64,000 nt of DNA. It comes from Henriciella sp. AS95 (GTDB taxonomy: Bacteria > Pseudomonadota > Alphaproteobacteria > Caulobacterales > Hyphomonadaceae). Where the stretch lies: contig NZ_JBBMQM010000001.1 in assembly GCF_038900055.1 (NCBI RefSeq), positions 2,666,001 through 2,730,000 of the forward strand, given 5' to 3'. The notes below the pieces were generated by a model, which was given only the letters and a program-made list of their open reading frames with translations, was not told the DNA's origin and did no database searches. Below are positions 42,923-52,561 of this stretch, piece after piece; position 1 is the first letter of the stretch, and each line of letters starts with the position of its first letter. Position numbers and translations under genes: made by a program.

Positions 42923-43825
42923 CTAGCGCTCTTTCGGGTCGAGCGCATCCCTCAATCCATCGCCAATAAAGTTCAGGCAGAGCAGCGTCACCGCCATCAG
43001 GATGGCGGGCGCCATGAGAAGGTATGGCTTGTCCTGCATTTCCTTCGCGCCGTTCGAGATCAGCACGCCGAGCGAGGTCAGCGGCTCATTCACGCCGAGG
43101 CCAAGGAAGGAGAGGAAACTCTCTGCCATGATCACAACCGGAATAGTCAGCGTCACATAGACCGCCACGGGGCCGACAACGTTCGGCAGAATGTGCCGGC
43201 GGATGATGGCGGAGCCCGGTACACCAGCGGCGCGCGCGGCCTCGATGAATTCCTTGCCCTTGATGGCGAGCGTCTGTCCCCGAACGATCCGGCTCATGGT
43301 CAGCCATTCGACCGCACCAATGGCTGCAAAGATCAGGATGATGTTTCGCCCGAAGACCGTCAGCAGCAGGATCACGAAGAAGATGAATGGCATTGCGTAG
43401 AGCACGTCGACAAAGCGCATCATGATGTTGTCGACGCGCCCACCGACAAAGCCTGCAATCGCGCCCCAGGTCACGCCGATGATGAGCGAGACCAGCGTCG
43501 CGACAAGGCCAACGGCAAGCGAAATGCGAAGCCCCAGAAGATTGCGAGCGACCAGGTCCCGCCCCTGCTCGTCGGTGCCGAGCAGGTGCCAATTGTCAAA
43601 CGTGGGCGCCAGCTCGGTCTGTGCCGAGATCGATTTGTAGGAGTGCACCCAAAGCATCGGCCCGAAAATGGCCAGGAAGAACATGACACCGAGCACCCAC
43701 ATGGAGATGACGGCAGCCTTGTTGTTGAACAGGCGGCGCTTGGCATCGTCCCAGAGCGAGCGCCCGCCGGTAAGGGCCTGTTCGACCGGGTCCTTCCGGC
43801 CTGTCATGTCGAGCGTATCAACCAT
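42923..43825 (-). CDS. Oligopeptide/dipeptide ABC permease, OppC-like
   Basis: A 300-residue permease. The N-terminal OppC helix is followed by six membrane segments, with LLGTDEQGRDLVARNLLGLR (the OppC family block) and the EAA loop EAARAAGVPGSAIIRRHILP that contacts the ATPase. It imports peptides or similar solutes. The start overlaps the upstream permease stop by one base (TGATG). No ATP-binding or substrate-binding subunit is in the window. Confidence 0.93.
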   Translation of the reverse strand: MVDTLDMTGRKDPVEQALTGGRSLWDDAKRRLFNNKAAVISMWVLGVMFFLAIFGPMLWVHSYKSISAQTELAPTFDNWHLLGTDEQGRDLVARNLLGLRISLAVGLVATLVSLIIGVTWGAIAGFVGGRVDNIMMRFVDVLYAMPFIFFVILLLTVFGRNIILIFAAIGAVEWLTMSRIVRGQTLAIKGKEFIEAARAAGVPGSAIIRRHILPNVVGPVAVYVTLTIPVVIMAESFLSFLGLGVNEPLTSLGVLISNGAKEMQDKPYLLMAPAILMAVTLLCLNFIGDGLRDALDPKER

Positions 43826-44796
43826 CAGTCGTACTTCACTTTCGGGTCCAGCAACGCATACAGGATGTCGGCAATGAGGTTAAAGATAACGATCAGCGTC
43901 GCGTAGATGATCAGCGCGCCCATAACGAGCGTATAGTCCCGGTTGATCGCCCCATCGACAAAGTATGAGCCCATGCCCGGCAAGCCGAAAATCCGCTCGA
44001 TCACGAGAGAGCCTGTCATCACACGGGCCATGGCAGGGCCTGCATAGGATACCAGCGGCAGGATGGCCGATGGGAGAACATGTCGGCGGATGACAGTGCC
44101 TTCAGCAAGGCCTTTCGCCCGCGCGGTTCGCACATGAGGCGAGCGCATGGTCTCAATCGTCGAGGCGCGCATCAGGCGCGAAATGATCGCGATCTGCGGC
44201 AGCGCCAGCGTCAGAACCGGCAGGGTCATATTGTGCAGGTTCATCCCGATATTCGGATACTCGCCAAGACCGCCCACCGCGAACAGCCCCGCCCCAAGCG
44301 CAAAGACCAGAATCAGGATGGGACCGGTCACAAAGGTCGGGATGGAAATGCCCGCCATCGCAAAGCCCATGACGGTGTAGTCCCCTGTCGTATTCTGGCG
44401 GAGGCCTGCAAAAACACCAAGGGCGGTGCCGACAATTATGGCCAGCAGCATTGAGAAGGAGCCGATTGCGAGGCTGACCGGCAGGCCATCGGCGATCAGG
44501 TCATTCACGCTTTTGCCGAGCGTTTTCATCGACGGCCCAAAATCACCCTGCAGCACGCCAAGCAAGTAATCGGTGAACTGTTTCCAGAGCGGCTGATCGA
44601 GACCAAATTTTGCAGCTATGGCCGCTTCAGTTGCGGCATTGAGTTTGCGTTCGCCATCAAACGGGCCGCCCGGCGCCATGCGCATCATGAAGAAGGCGAC
44701 GGCAACGATGACGAGAAGGGTTGGTATGGCAAAAAGCAGGCGTCGCAGGACATAGGCCCACGGAACGCGGGAAAGGCTTCGCTGAAGGGCTGACAC
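43825..44796 (-). CDS. Oligopeptide/dipeptide ABC permease, OppB-like
   Basis: A 323-residue permease with OppB features: the first helix LRRLLFAIPTLLVIVAVAFF, APGGPFDGERKLNAATEAAI, FGLDQPLWKQFTDYLLGVLQ and the EAA-like loop RTARAKGLAEGTVIRRHVLP. The terminal MGALIIYATLIVIFNLIADI and ALLDPKVKYD are also typical. It starts at GTG 44796. It is the first gene of a three-gene unit with oppC-like and thioesterase genes. Confidence 0.93.
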   Translation of the reverse strand: MSALQRSLSRVPWAYVLRRLLFAIPTLLVIVAVAFFMMRMAPGGPFDGERKLNAATEAAIAAKFGLDQPLWKQFTDYLLGVLQGDFGPSMKTLGKSVNDLIADGLPVSLAIGSFSMLLAIIVGTALGVFAGLRQNTTGDYTVMGFAMAGISIPTFVTGPILILVFALGAGLFAVGGLGEYPNIGMNLHNMTLPVLTLALPQIAIISRLMRASTIETMRSPHVRTARAKGLAEGTVIRRHVLPSAILPLVSYAGPAMARVMTGSLVIERIFGLPGMGSYFVDGAINRDYTLVMGALIIYATLIVIFNLIADILYALLDPKVKYD

Positions 44797-44917
44797 GTGC
44801 GGGCTTTTCTCTTTACGTTACGACTGAACCGGATTCGAGGCTTGGAACTCGTCCTGATGCTTCCTAGGTTCACAGCCAAGCACAGCTTGTCAACGCTACA
44901 TGACACCGGAGTAATTC

Positions 44918-45328
44918 ATGGCCGACATCCGCAAAGTGACTGATCATTTCTCGGTCGCACCACAAATCAACGAAGACGATGTCGACGAAATTGCCGCCGC
45001 CGGCTTCAAGACAATCGTGGCCAATCGGCCGGACGGCGAAGGCGGTGTCGACCAGCCGCGAATGGGAGCGATTCGCACGCGCGCCGAGCAATTGGGCCTG
45101 ACGTTTGTCGCGCTGCCCTTCTCGGGCGCGCCGACACCCGAAATTATCGAACGCACGCAGTCAATTCTGTCGGAAGCCCCCGCACCGGTTCTGGCGTATT
45201 GCCGCACTGGCACACGCTCGGTCACAGCGTGGGCACTGACGCATGGCGGTCAGGGCATGGGCGAAGAAATCGTGGAAGCTGCTGCAGGCGCAGGCTACGA
45301 CCTCTCGAGCATACAGGGCCTGCTCTGA
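44918..45328 (+). CDS. TIGR01244/DUF442-family phosphatase-like sulfur transferase
   Basis: A 136-residue protein with the BLH/DUF442 fold: FSVAPQINEDDVDEIAAAGF, KTIVANRPDGEGG, VALPFSGAPTPEIIERTQ, and the active-site loop AYCRTGTRSVTAWAL with Cys95 and Arg100. Related domains accompany sulfide-oxidising persulfide dioxygenases, but none is nearby. It is a dual-specificity-phosphatase-like or rhodanese-like enzyme. The start has GGAG upstream. Confidence 0.85.
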   Translation: MADIRKVTDHFSVAPQINEDDVDEIAAAGFKTIVANRPDGEGGVDQPRMGAIRTRAEQLGLTFVALPFSGAPTPEIIERTQSILSEAPAPVLAYCRTGTRSVTAWALTHGGQGMGEEIVEAAAGAGYDLSSIQGLL

Positions 45329-45451
45329 TCACGCAGGCTTGTCCTGACGTGAAACAAACCTCACATGACAAACAGCGGTTAAGAGTTGAAACTCTGATCG
45401 TGGCGTGCGATTCACGCCCATCTGCCTGAGGGGGCATGAGGGAGTACAGGT

Positions 45452-46387
45452 ATGTCGAGAAACTGGCTGACGGACTTCAAGTATGAAGACGGCGCTTGGC
45501 TTGTGAAGAAAACTGGCCACCGCGTGCCGGCGAACTTCCAGTTGGCGAATGACATCTTCACCTGGCTCACCTTCTATACACTCGCCCAATCCTGGCGCAC
45601 ATGGCGCCGTGTTACGGGACATAAACGCCCGACCATTGCATTCCACCCGGACAAACCGCGCCCCTGGTATTTCATCTGGCCGGTCATGCACGCTTCAGGC
45701 GCCAAACTCATTTCCGACGTTTCCAAAGCCGACATCGTTTTCCAGTTCGATGATTCGACTCTTGCCGATCACACTGTCCCGCAGACCAAACCGGGCGCAA
45801 AGCTGGTGAATTTCGGCTGCAATGACATTTCGAAATCCAAGGTCGCCGAAGCGTTCGAACGCGCTGCCGGTTACGGCCTGAAGGTCGACCCACGCGTCTA
45901 TGAAGGCCCGATGGTCGAAAAGTCCGAGAAGAATGCATGCCACGACGGCCGTATCATTGAAGGCCCAATGGATCCCGTCGAAGACAAGACCTATCAGCGC
46001 CTCGTCGACAATGAGATCGATGGCGGCCTCGTCGAGGATTTGCGCTGCTGTATTGTTGGCGGTGAGCCCACCCTGGTTTTCCGCAAGCGCCGCGAACTGT
46101 CACGCCGCTTCCTGAATGAGAATGCCCAAGTTTTGCTCGACGACCCACGCAAATGCTACACGAGCGATGAAATTGCCGTGATCAAAGCCTTTGCTGCTGA
46201 AATCGGTCTGGATTGGGGCGGCGTTGATGTGTTACGCGACCGGGATTCAGGCCGTATCTACATTGTGGACGCGAACAAGACTGATATGGGCCCGCCCGTG
46301 GCGTTGAAACTTGGCGACAAGTTGAAATCGACCCGCCGCATGGCGCGCGCTTTTGTCACCGCGTTTACACCGAAACGGTCAGCCTAA
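45452..46387 (+). CDS. Unknown protein with ATP-grasp-like C-terminus
   Basis: A 311-residue soluble protein starting after GGGAG. The C-terminal region DEIAVIKAFAAEIGLDWGGV with VDVLRDRDSGRIYIVDANKT resembles the metal/ATP-binding end of ATP-grasp ligases, where conserved Asp and Asn coordinate Mg-ATP. A middle IIEGPMDP...DLRCCIVGGEPTLVFRKR would match the lid and adenine loops. The N-terminal FYTLAQSWRTWRRVTGHKRP is basic. No characterised family is recognised; a ligase acting on a cell-surface or peptide substrate is possible but unproven. Confidence 0.72.
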   Translation: MSRNWLTDFKYEDGAWLVKKTGHRVPANFQLANDIFTWLTFYTLAQSWRTWRRVTGHKRPTIAFHPDKPRPWYFIWPVMHASGAKLISDVSKADIVFQFDDSTLADHTVPQTKPGAKLVNFGCNDISKSKVAEAFERAAGYGLKVDPRVYEGPMVEKSEKNACHDGRIIEGPMDPVEDKTYQRLVDNEIDGGLVEDLRCCIVGGEPTLVFRKRRELSRRFLNENAQVLLDDPRKCYTSDEIAVIKAFAAEIGLDWGGVDVLRDRDSGRIYIVDANKTDMGPPVALKLGDKLKSTRRMARAFVTAFTPKRSA

Positions 46388-46431
46388 AATCGTCTACACT
46401 AGACGGGAATAGAAACTGCCGAAGAGGTCCC

Positions 46432-47343
46432 ATGGGCATCCCATTCATCAAGGACATCGACTTCGAATACGGAAAAGTCGAGCAGGTCTCCCCACTCATC
46501 CGCCGTGTGATCGCCAACAATCCCGGTCCGTTCACCTTTGTCGGCACCGGTGTCTATATCATCGGCCATGGCGAGGTTGCCGTGCTCGATCCCGGCCCGA
46601 TGCTGGACGAGCACTTCGAGGCGCTTAAGGCAGCCCTGAAAGACGAGACGATTACCCATGTGCTCGTCTCCCACGGTCACTCCGACCACTCCCCGCTGGC
46701 CCAACCGCTCGCGGACTGGGCCGGCTGCAAGACCTACGCAAAGAATTGCGGCGTTCCGACCGCCAAGGGCGAGCTCGGCTCTGCCGACGATCTCGGCTTC
46801 CAGCCGGATGTGAAAGTAGGCGACGGCGATGTCGTGTCCGGCCCCGGCTGGACGCTCGATGTGATCGAGACGCCAGGCCATACCTGCAACCATCTCTGCT
46901 TCGGCCTTCGCGAAGAGAATGCCTGCCTGTCGGGCGACCACATCATGGGCTGGTCGACCACCATCGTCGCCCCACCGGATGGCGATATGGACGATTATAT
47001 GCGCTCACTGGACAAGATCGAGGCGCGTGACTTCGACATTCTGTGGCCGACGCACGGCTCTCCGATTCGCGAAGACGTGAGCGGCTTTATCCAGGCTTAT
47101 CGCCAGCATAGGCTCGACCGCGAGAGCGCCATCATTGCACACCTCAAGGCAGGCGAAACCAACATCCCGCGCATGGTCGAGGTGATGTATGCTGACGTCG
47201 AGAAGCGTCTGCACCCAGCTGCCGCCATGTCTGTGCTCGGCCACATGCTGAAGCTCCTCAAGGATGGAATGGTCGAAACGGCAGATGCCAATCCGACCAC
47301 GCGGTCAGAATTCCACTGGAAAGCGCTGCAGAAGACGGCTTAG
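46432..47343 (+). CDS. MBL-fold hydrolase (LACTB2-like)
   Basis: A 303-residue metallo-beta-lactamase-fold protein. The metal motif HGHSDH (HxHxDH) is at residues 81-86. Further metal ligands are in ETPGHTCNHLCF and CLSGDHIMGWST, and WPTHGSPIRE gives the last His. The C-terminal winged-helix-like domain resembles LACTB2/YcbL-type proteins, some of which are endoribonucleases. The start ATG 46432 follows GAAGAGG. Its stop TAG shares TTAG with the convergent DJ-1/PfpI gene. Confidence 0.9.
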   Translation: MGIPFIKDIDFEYGKVEQVSPLIRRVIANNPGPFTFVGTGVYIIGHGEVAVLDPGPMLDEHFEALKAALKDETITHVLVSHGHSDHSPLAQPLADWAGCKTYAKNCGVPTAKGELGSADDLGFQPDVKVGDGDVVSGPGWTLDVIETPGHTCNHLCFGLREENACLSGDHIMGWSTTIVAPPDGDMDDYMRSLDKIEARDFDILWPTHGSPIREDVSGFIQAYRQHRLDRESAIIAHLKAGETNIPRMVEVMYADVEKRLHPAAAMSVLGHMLKLLKDGMVETADANPTTRSEFHWKALQKTA

Positions 47344-48041
47344 GTCTGGAAGCCAAGCCCCTTGGCAATCGATTTCACTGTCTGAACGCGTCCGGGCGCA
47401 GCCTTGTCGATCAGCGCCCAGTAGCGCTCCAGCGTATCGTCATCCGCCTTGTCCGGTGTGCCGGAATCGAAGGGCGGATGCGGGTCATACTCGATCGAAA
47501 GCTGGATGAATTTCGCATGCGCCTCGCCGCGGATCCGCGCGACGAGCGCGAGAGCAAAGTCGATCCCTGAGGTCACGCCCCCGCCCGTCAGCCGGTTTCG
47601 ATCCAGGACCACGCGCTGTTTGACCGGGATAGCATCGAAAAAAGCGAGCTGGTCATGCGACGCCCAGTGGGTTGTCGCTTCATAGCCCTTGAGCAAGCCA
47701 GCCGCGCCGAGCACCAGAGAGCCCGTGCAAACGCTTGTCACCCAATCTGCCGACGCGCCCACCTTACGCACCCAGTCCAGCGCGACCTCATCCTGCATCA
47801 CATCAAGCGTGCCAAACCCGCCCGGCACGCAGATGATGTCTGCATGCTCCACCTCCTCAAACGTCTTGGTCGGCAGAAGGGAAAAGCCTGAATCAGTCGG
47901 CACGGGATCGCGCGTCTTCCAGACAAGATCAAGCGTGACATTGCCGAGCCGTGAGAGCACCTGCGCCGGGCCGGTCAGGTCCAGCTGGGTGACATTGGGA
48001 AAGACAAGAAACGCGACGGAAATCGGAGCAAATTCGGGCAT
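47340..48041 (-). CDS. DJ-1/PfpI-family protein (isonitrile hydratase-like)
   Basis: A 233-residue glutamine-amidotransferase-like protein. VAFLVFPNVTQLDLTGPAQV at the N-terminus, ADIICVPGGFGTLDVM, and the nucleophile elbow VTSVCTGSLVLGAAGLLKGY with Cys near residue 104 followed by ATTHWASHDQL match the isonitrile hydratase/ThiJ branch. No AraC regulator domain is attached. Substrate unknown. Confidence 0.88.
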   Translation of the reverse strand: MPEFAPISVAFLVFPNVTQLDLTGPAQVLSRLGNVTLDLVWKTRDPVPTDSGFSLLPTKTFEEVEHADIICVPGGFGTLDVMQDEVALDWVRKVGASADWVTSVCTGSLVLGAAGLLKGYEATTHWASHDQLAFFDAIPVKQRVVLDRNRLTGGGVTSGIDFALALVARIRGEAHAKFIQLSIEYDPHPPFDSGTPDKADDDTLERYWALIDKAAPGRVQTVKSIAKGLGFQT

Positions 48042-48177
48042 GGGCAGCCCTCCTTCAGGTCAAGAGGTTCATGCCCAGACGCCCGGCATCGGATAGGCTG
48101 CGCTCCCCGGCGGTGATCCGCCTCATGCGTCAGTTACACAGCAAATGTCTTCTACACCGAACGAGCCGGTTGGTCGA

Positions 48178-49080
48178 TCAGCTTTCTGGGCGCCCATTCG
48201 CGCGATCGGCCAACTCGTCCATGAAGCTCGACACGCGCCGGGCATTGGCCCCCAGGTCGGACAGGCCGACGCGACTGATCGAGCGCATGTCGACACGGGT
48301 CGCACCATCGACAGCGCGGATCCGCACAGCAATGTCATCCTTGAAGCCAAACCATCCGGTCGTCGCAGTCGCTTCGAGCATGGTCTGCTGAACATCTTCG
48401 CCGGTTTCCGGCCGGGTAAAGATCGTCCAGCCCCGCGCGTCGGCAAGACGGGTCGCATAGGACGCGATCTCGCCCGGCGACTGGTCGAAATAATAAGGTT
48501 CAATTGGGCGCACATAGGCAGGCGCGACGTCGTCGCCATCAACAGTCTTTGGCTGTTCTGCTTCTTCCTGTACCTCCGACACGAGCCGTCCGCCCATGCC
48601 AGGCCAGCGTTCTTCCACGGCTGGCGCTTCCGGAATAACGGGCGCGTCCTCAACCGGGTTCATTGCATCATCGGATTTGCGTTGCGCGAGCAGCGCCTCA
48701 GAGAAACGCACCGGATCATCCCAGTCGGTCTGGATATCGTGGATCGGCGGCAGGCTCGTAGCCTGCGCGCCGAATCCGAGGAGGCGGAAAAGCAGCATGA
48801 AAGCAATGAGCGTCGCACCGAGCGCCAGGATGACCGGCTTGGTGCGCGGGGCTTTTGTGAAGCCTGCGATCAGAGCGGCAACGGCGATGATGACGGCAGG
48901 GATAGCCACGAAAGCCCCCCACGCAATGGTCATCTTGCCAAGGCCGAACTGCCAGCCCCAAACACCGTATTTTGTACCGAGCGCCGCAGCGGCAAACCAC
49001 AGGACGGCGAGGATGGAGATAACGAGCGCGGCACCGGCAAACTTCAGACGCCAGCCCGCTGACTGAACAGCTTCACTCAT
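48178..49080 (-). CDS. DUF1499-containing membrane protein
   Basis: A 300-residue protein with three N-terminal membrane segments (about residues 10-32, 50-72, 80-100) and a C-terminal DUF1499 domain: YATRLADARGWTIFTRPETG, TATTGWFGFKDDIAVRIRAV, TRVDMRSISRVGLSDLGANA. The two parts are joined by a disordered acidic linker. Function is unknown. DUF1499 proteins are often found in marine bacteria and cyanobacteria. Confidence 0.87.
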   Translation of the reverse strand: MSEAVQSAGWRLKFAGAALVISILAVLWFAAAALGTKYGVWGWQFGLGKMTIAWGAFVAIPAVIIAVAALIAGFTKAPRTKPVILALGATLIAFMLLFRLLGFGAQATSLPPIHDIQTDWDDPVRFSEALLAQRKSDDAMNPVEDAPVIPEAPAVEERWPGMGGRLVSEVQEEAEQPKTVDGDDVAPAYVRPIEPYYFDQSPGEIASYATRLADARGWTIFTRPETGEDVQQTMLEATATTGWFGFKDDIAVRIRAVDGATRVDMRSISRVGLSDLGANARRVSSFMDELADRANGRPES

Positions 49081-49185
49081 ATTTTTCTCCCTCGCGCCAA
49101 AAACAATTCAGCGCCCGCACACATATCGTGGCGAGCGCTGATAGCAAGGTGAAGTCGCTGCTCACACCAAAATGTGACGCGTGCG

Positions 49186-50811
49186 TCAGGCCGTTGGCAG
49201 CTTATAATCCTTGAACATTTCGCGGAGCTTCAGCTTGTTGATCTTTCCGGTCGCGCCGAGGGGAATTTCCTCGACAAACTGGACATCATCCGGCGTCCAC
49301 CATTTGGCGATCTTGCCTTCGAGCTGTTTGAGCACGTCTTCCTTGCTGGGCTCTTCGCCGGGCGCGGCCTGAACAATCAGGAGCGGCCGCTCATCCCATT
49401 TGGGATGGTAAATGCCGATCGCGGCAGCGTTCGCCACCTTCGGATGGCCCACAGCAAAGTTCTCGATGTCGATAGAGCTGATCCACTCACCGCCGGACTT
49501 GATAACGTCCTTGGCGCGGTCGGTAATCTGCATGGTCGAATTCTGGTCGAGCGTCGCCACATCGCCTGTGTCGAACCAGCCATCCTCGTCAATCGCCGAG
49601 CCATCGCCTTTGAAGTAGGACTTGGTAATCGCCGGACCACGACACATGAGCTTGCCTGACGTTTCGCCATCGCGCGGCAGCGTCTTGCCATTGTCGTCGA
49701 CGATCTTGAGCTCGACCCCGAATGGCGGGCGCCCCTGCTTCAGCTTGTAGGCGATCTGTTCTTCGTGGGAAGCATCGCCAAGCGATGGTGGCAGCGCCCC
49801 GAGCGTTCCCATCGGAGACAGTTCCGTCATGCCCCACGCGTGGAAAACCTGTACGTCATAGTCTTCCTCGAAGGCCCGCAGGATTTTCTCAGGAACGGCC
49901 GATCCACCGATCACAACCTTTTTGAGATAAGGAAGCTTCAGGTCATTTTCCTGCAGGTAGGTGAGCAGCATCAGCCACACAGTCGGCACCGCCGCCGTGA
50001 TCGTGACCTTCTCGCTGTCGAGCAATTCATAGATCGCCTTGCCGGACATATCCGCGCCAGGCATCACCATTTTCGCACCGGTGGCTGGACAGGAGAAAGC
50101 AAGCCCCCAGGCATTGGCGTGGAACATCGGGACCACTGGCAGCAACGTATCATTGGCCCCCATACCGATCGTATCGACGCCCATCGTGATCATGGTGTGA
50201 AGGACATTGGAGCGGTGCGAATAGAGCACGCCCTTGGGATTACCCGTCGTACCAGACGTATAGCAGAGGCCGCAGGCTGTGTTCTCGTCAAAATTGCCCC
50301 ATTCGACATCGGTCGAGCGACCATCAATCCAGAGCTCGAAATTAACCGCATCAAGAGAGTTCTCCGGCATGTTTTCCGGGTCACACATGATAATGAATTT
50401 CTCGATGGTCTTCAGCTGCGGTTTGGCTGCCTCGACCAGCGGCAGGAAGGTCGTGTCAAAGATCAGGATACGGTCTTCAGCATGGTTGGCGATCCAGGCA
50501 ATCTGATCAGGGTGCAGACGTGGATTGACCGTATGGAGCACTGCGCCGATGCCCATGGTGCCAAACCAGGCTTCCATGTGGCGAGAGGTATTCCACGCCA
50601 GCGTCGCGACCCGGTCGCCAAGCTCGATGCCTTCATCCTGCAGGGCAGCGGAGACCTGTTTGGCCCGCAGACGCAAATCCGCATATGTCGTGCGCTTCAC
50701 CTCGCCGGTTTCAACGCACCGTGTCACGATTTCGCGATCACCATGATTGTGAGCAGCATGGTCGAGGACCTTGTCGACCGTCATTTGCCAGTCTTGCATC
50801 AATCCAAGCAT
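49186..50811 (-). CDS. AMP-forming acyl-CoA ligase (DmdB-like)
   Basis: A 541-residue ANL-superfamily ligase. P-loop-like motif [20 protein letters not shown], acyl pocket [60 protein letters not shown] and the C-terminal [14 protein letters not shown] Lys are all present. It activates a fatty or short-chain acid to acyl-CoA. Similarity of layout to 3-methylmercaptopropionyl-CoA ligase (DmdB) is recognised, but substrate is not fixed by sequence. The RBS UUCAGGGAGGAAAAC precedes ATG 50811. Confidence 0.93.
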   Translation of the reverse strand: MLGLMQDWQMTVDKVLDHAAHNHGDREIVTRCVETGEVKRTTYADLRLRAKQVSAALQDEGIELGDRVATLAWNTSRHMEAWFGTMGIGAVLHTVNPRLHPDQIAWIANHAEDRILIFDTTFLPLVEAAKPQLKTIEKFIIMCDPENMPENSLDAVNFELWIDGRSTDVEWGNFDENTACGLCYTSGTTGNPKGVLYSHRSNVLHTMITMGVDTIGMGANDTLLPVVPMFHANAWGLAFSCPATGAKMVMPGADMSGKAIYELLDSEKVTITAAVPTVWLMLLTYLQENDLKLPYLKKVVIGGSAVPEKILRAFEEDYDVQVFHAWGMTELSPMGTLGALPPSLGDASHEEQIAYKLKQGRPPFGVELKIVDDNGKTLPRDGETSGKLMCRGPAITKSYFKGDGSAIDEDGWFDTGDVATLDQNSTMQITDRAKDVIKSGGEWISSIDIENFAVGHPKVANAAAIGIYHPKWDERPLLIVQAAPGEEPSKEDVLKQLEGKIAKWWTPDDVQFVEEIPLGATGKINKLKLREMFKDYKLPTA

Positions 50812-50906
50812 GTTTTCCTCCCTGAATACCTATGTCTCTTGCGGTTTCCGCAGCGTTCACTTCCTTCTATGACCCGAATGCACCTGCAGCAAGCAAGGGA
50901 AAGGTG

Positions 50907-51896
50907 ATGACCGCGATGAATTGTCTTAAATATCTGATGGGTTCTGTTGCAAGTATTGTGCTTATCTCCGGCTGCCAGCCCGCAGATGACAGCCTTCAAC
51001 CGATCGACGAATCGCCGCGGTCCCAATCGGAGGACGCCGCGCCATCAACCGGCAGACACCTACCTGCAGCACTCAACTGCGTTCGCGAATCCGGCGGTTT
51101 GCTGGTCGCAACGCATCGTGGCGGACCCGCGAAAGGGTATCCGGAAAATGCCATCGAGACGCTGGATTACGCGCTAAGCCAGGGCGCTCGCATCATGGAA
51201 ATCGACGTTGCCGAAAGCCGCGACGGCCAACTCTTTCTGATGCATGACCGATCACTGGGCCGTACAACCACAGGCGGCGGTTCCGTTGCCGACACAGACT
51301 GGAGCGAGATCAGCCGTTTCAGCCTCGTCGACGATTTCGGCACGGTCACTCGGTTCGCTCCGCCGACGCTCGAGGATACGCTCGCATGGGCGGTGAAATC
51401 CGGCGCAATCCTTGAACTCGACCGGAAGGAAACAACGAGCTTCCGCAACATCATTGATGCCGTTCGAGAGGCGGGCGCCGAAAACAATGTCATCATCATT
51501 ACCTATACCGATGACGAAGCGCTTCAGGTCGCAAAGCTCGCGCCGGAAATGATGATGACCGCAGGAATCGGCAATCGCGACCACGAGGCAGCCATGATCG
51601 CGGCCGGTCTCAACCCGGAGAATTTGATCGCCTGGACCGGAACCAACCGGCCGAATCCCGGAAAGTGGAAGGGCCTCGCCACCAAGGATATCGAGAGCGC
51701 TTTCGGCACGCTTGGACGCAAGGGCGAACGGCTCGATGATCAGTATTGGGCCGATGGTGACCCATCGGAATACGAAGACCTCATCGACGGCGGCCTTGTC
51801 CTGCTCGCGACCGACGAGCCTTACAAGCTGCTCGATCTCGACGGTCCGATCGGCGATGCCATCGTCGCTGCCAACGAGCAGTGCTTTCAAGACTGA
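50907..51896 (+). CDS. Glycerophosphodiester phosphodiesterase lipoprotein
   Basis: From ATG 50907 (AAGGGA 6 bases upstream) the protein has a lipoprotein signal, MNCLKYLMGSVASIVLISGC, with lipobox LISGC. The GDPD barrel shows VATHRGGPAKGYPENAIETL (catalytic His and Glu), ARIMEIDVAESRDGQLFLMH with metal-binding Glu/Asp and second His, and DRSLGRTTTGGG. It hydrolyses glycerophosphodiesters outside the inner membrane. The longer ORF to 50832 lacks a ribosome binding site. Confidence 0.93.
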   Translation: MTAMNCLKYLMGSVASIVLISGCQPADDSLQPIDESPRSQSEDAAPSTGRHLPAALNCVRESGGLLVATHRGGPAKGYPENAIETLDYALSQGARIMEIDVAESRDGQLFLMHDRSLGRTTTGGGSVADTDWSEISRFSLVDDFGTVTRFAPPTLEDTLAWAVKSGAILELDRKETTSFRNIIDAVREAGAENNVIIITYTDDEALQVAKLAPEMMMTAGIGNRDHEAAMIAAGLNPENLIAWTGTNRPNPGKWKGLATKDIESAFGTLGRKGERLDDQYWADGDPSEYEDLIDGGLVLLATDEPYKLLDLDGPIGDAIVAANEQCFQD

Positions 51897-52111
51897 TCGC
51901 CGCTCCAAACGCTTGACGGAAGCAAAACTTCACCCTATCTGCGCGGCCCAAGGTGAGAGACGCCAGCCGTTCGCGGAGCCAGTTGGCTTCAGGGTGAAGA
52001 TCTCTGGGCTCGTCCCGTCCATCGAAGACAGACTCTTCAAATCAGAAGACCGGTCTGCGGCAAGGCGAACATCCGCACATTGACACCGGCCTGATTTTGA
52101 AAGGTCAGATC

Positions 52112-52561
52112 ATGACACCCCAACCATCAACCCGCGCCAAGGCAAAAGCACGCGCCCGAGAGATACGCGCCGAGCACGCAAAAGCGGGCCAGTCACTCAG
52201 CCATTCGCACGCTCTTGAACTCGTCGCGCATGAACTCGGTTATCGAGACTGGAACACAGCGTCGGCCCGACTCTCCAACACGCCTGAAGTACCGTTACAG
52301 GTTGGTGAACGCGTGACCGGCAGGTATCTCAAACAAGCCTTTGTCGGCCGCGTCCATTCTGTTCGCGAACTTGCAGGCGGCATGGGGTACGAAGTTTCGA
52401 TTCACTTTGACGAGCCCGTCGACGTTGTTGAATTCGAGAGCTTTTCCGGCCTTCGTCAACGCGTCAGTGCTGTGGTGGATTCCGACGGCATCTCGTGGAG
52501 CAAGACCAGTGATGGCGTGCCCCACCTCATTGTTGAGCGCACAAGTCTAGGGCTTATCTGA
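52112..52561 (+). CDS. Glyoxalase_8-like domain protein
   Basis: Starting at ATG 52112 after AAAGGTCAGATC. The N-terminal helical part AKARAREIRAEHAKAGQSLS followed by HSHALELVAHELGYRDWNTA is the pattern annotated as 'glyoxalase superfamily' (Glyoxalase_8) in proteobacteria. The C-terminal part GERVTGRYLKQAFVGRVHSV with VDVVEFESFSGLRQRVSAVV and TSDGVPHLIVERTS often accompanies it. Biological role is unknown. It stands alone, 215 bases from the preceding gene. Confidence 0.78.
   Translation: MTPQPSTRAKAKARAREIRAEHAKAGQSLSHSHALELVAHELGYRDWNTASARLSNTPEVPLQVGERVTGRYLKQAFVGRVHSVRELAGGMGYEVSIHFDEPVDVVEFESFSGLRQRVSAVVDSDGISWSKTSDGVPHLIVERTSLGLI

Noticed and set aside
42302-43906. 534-codon plus-strand ORF antisense to thioesterase and OppC-like genes
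   Set aside because: Its product is a His/Arg/Asp-rich low-complexity protein typical of GC-rich antisense frames, while the minus strand encodes clear families.
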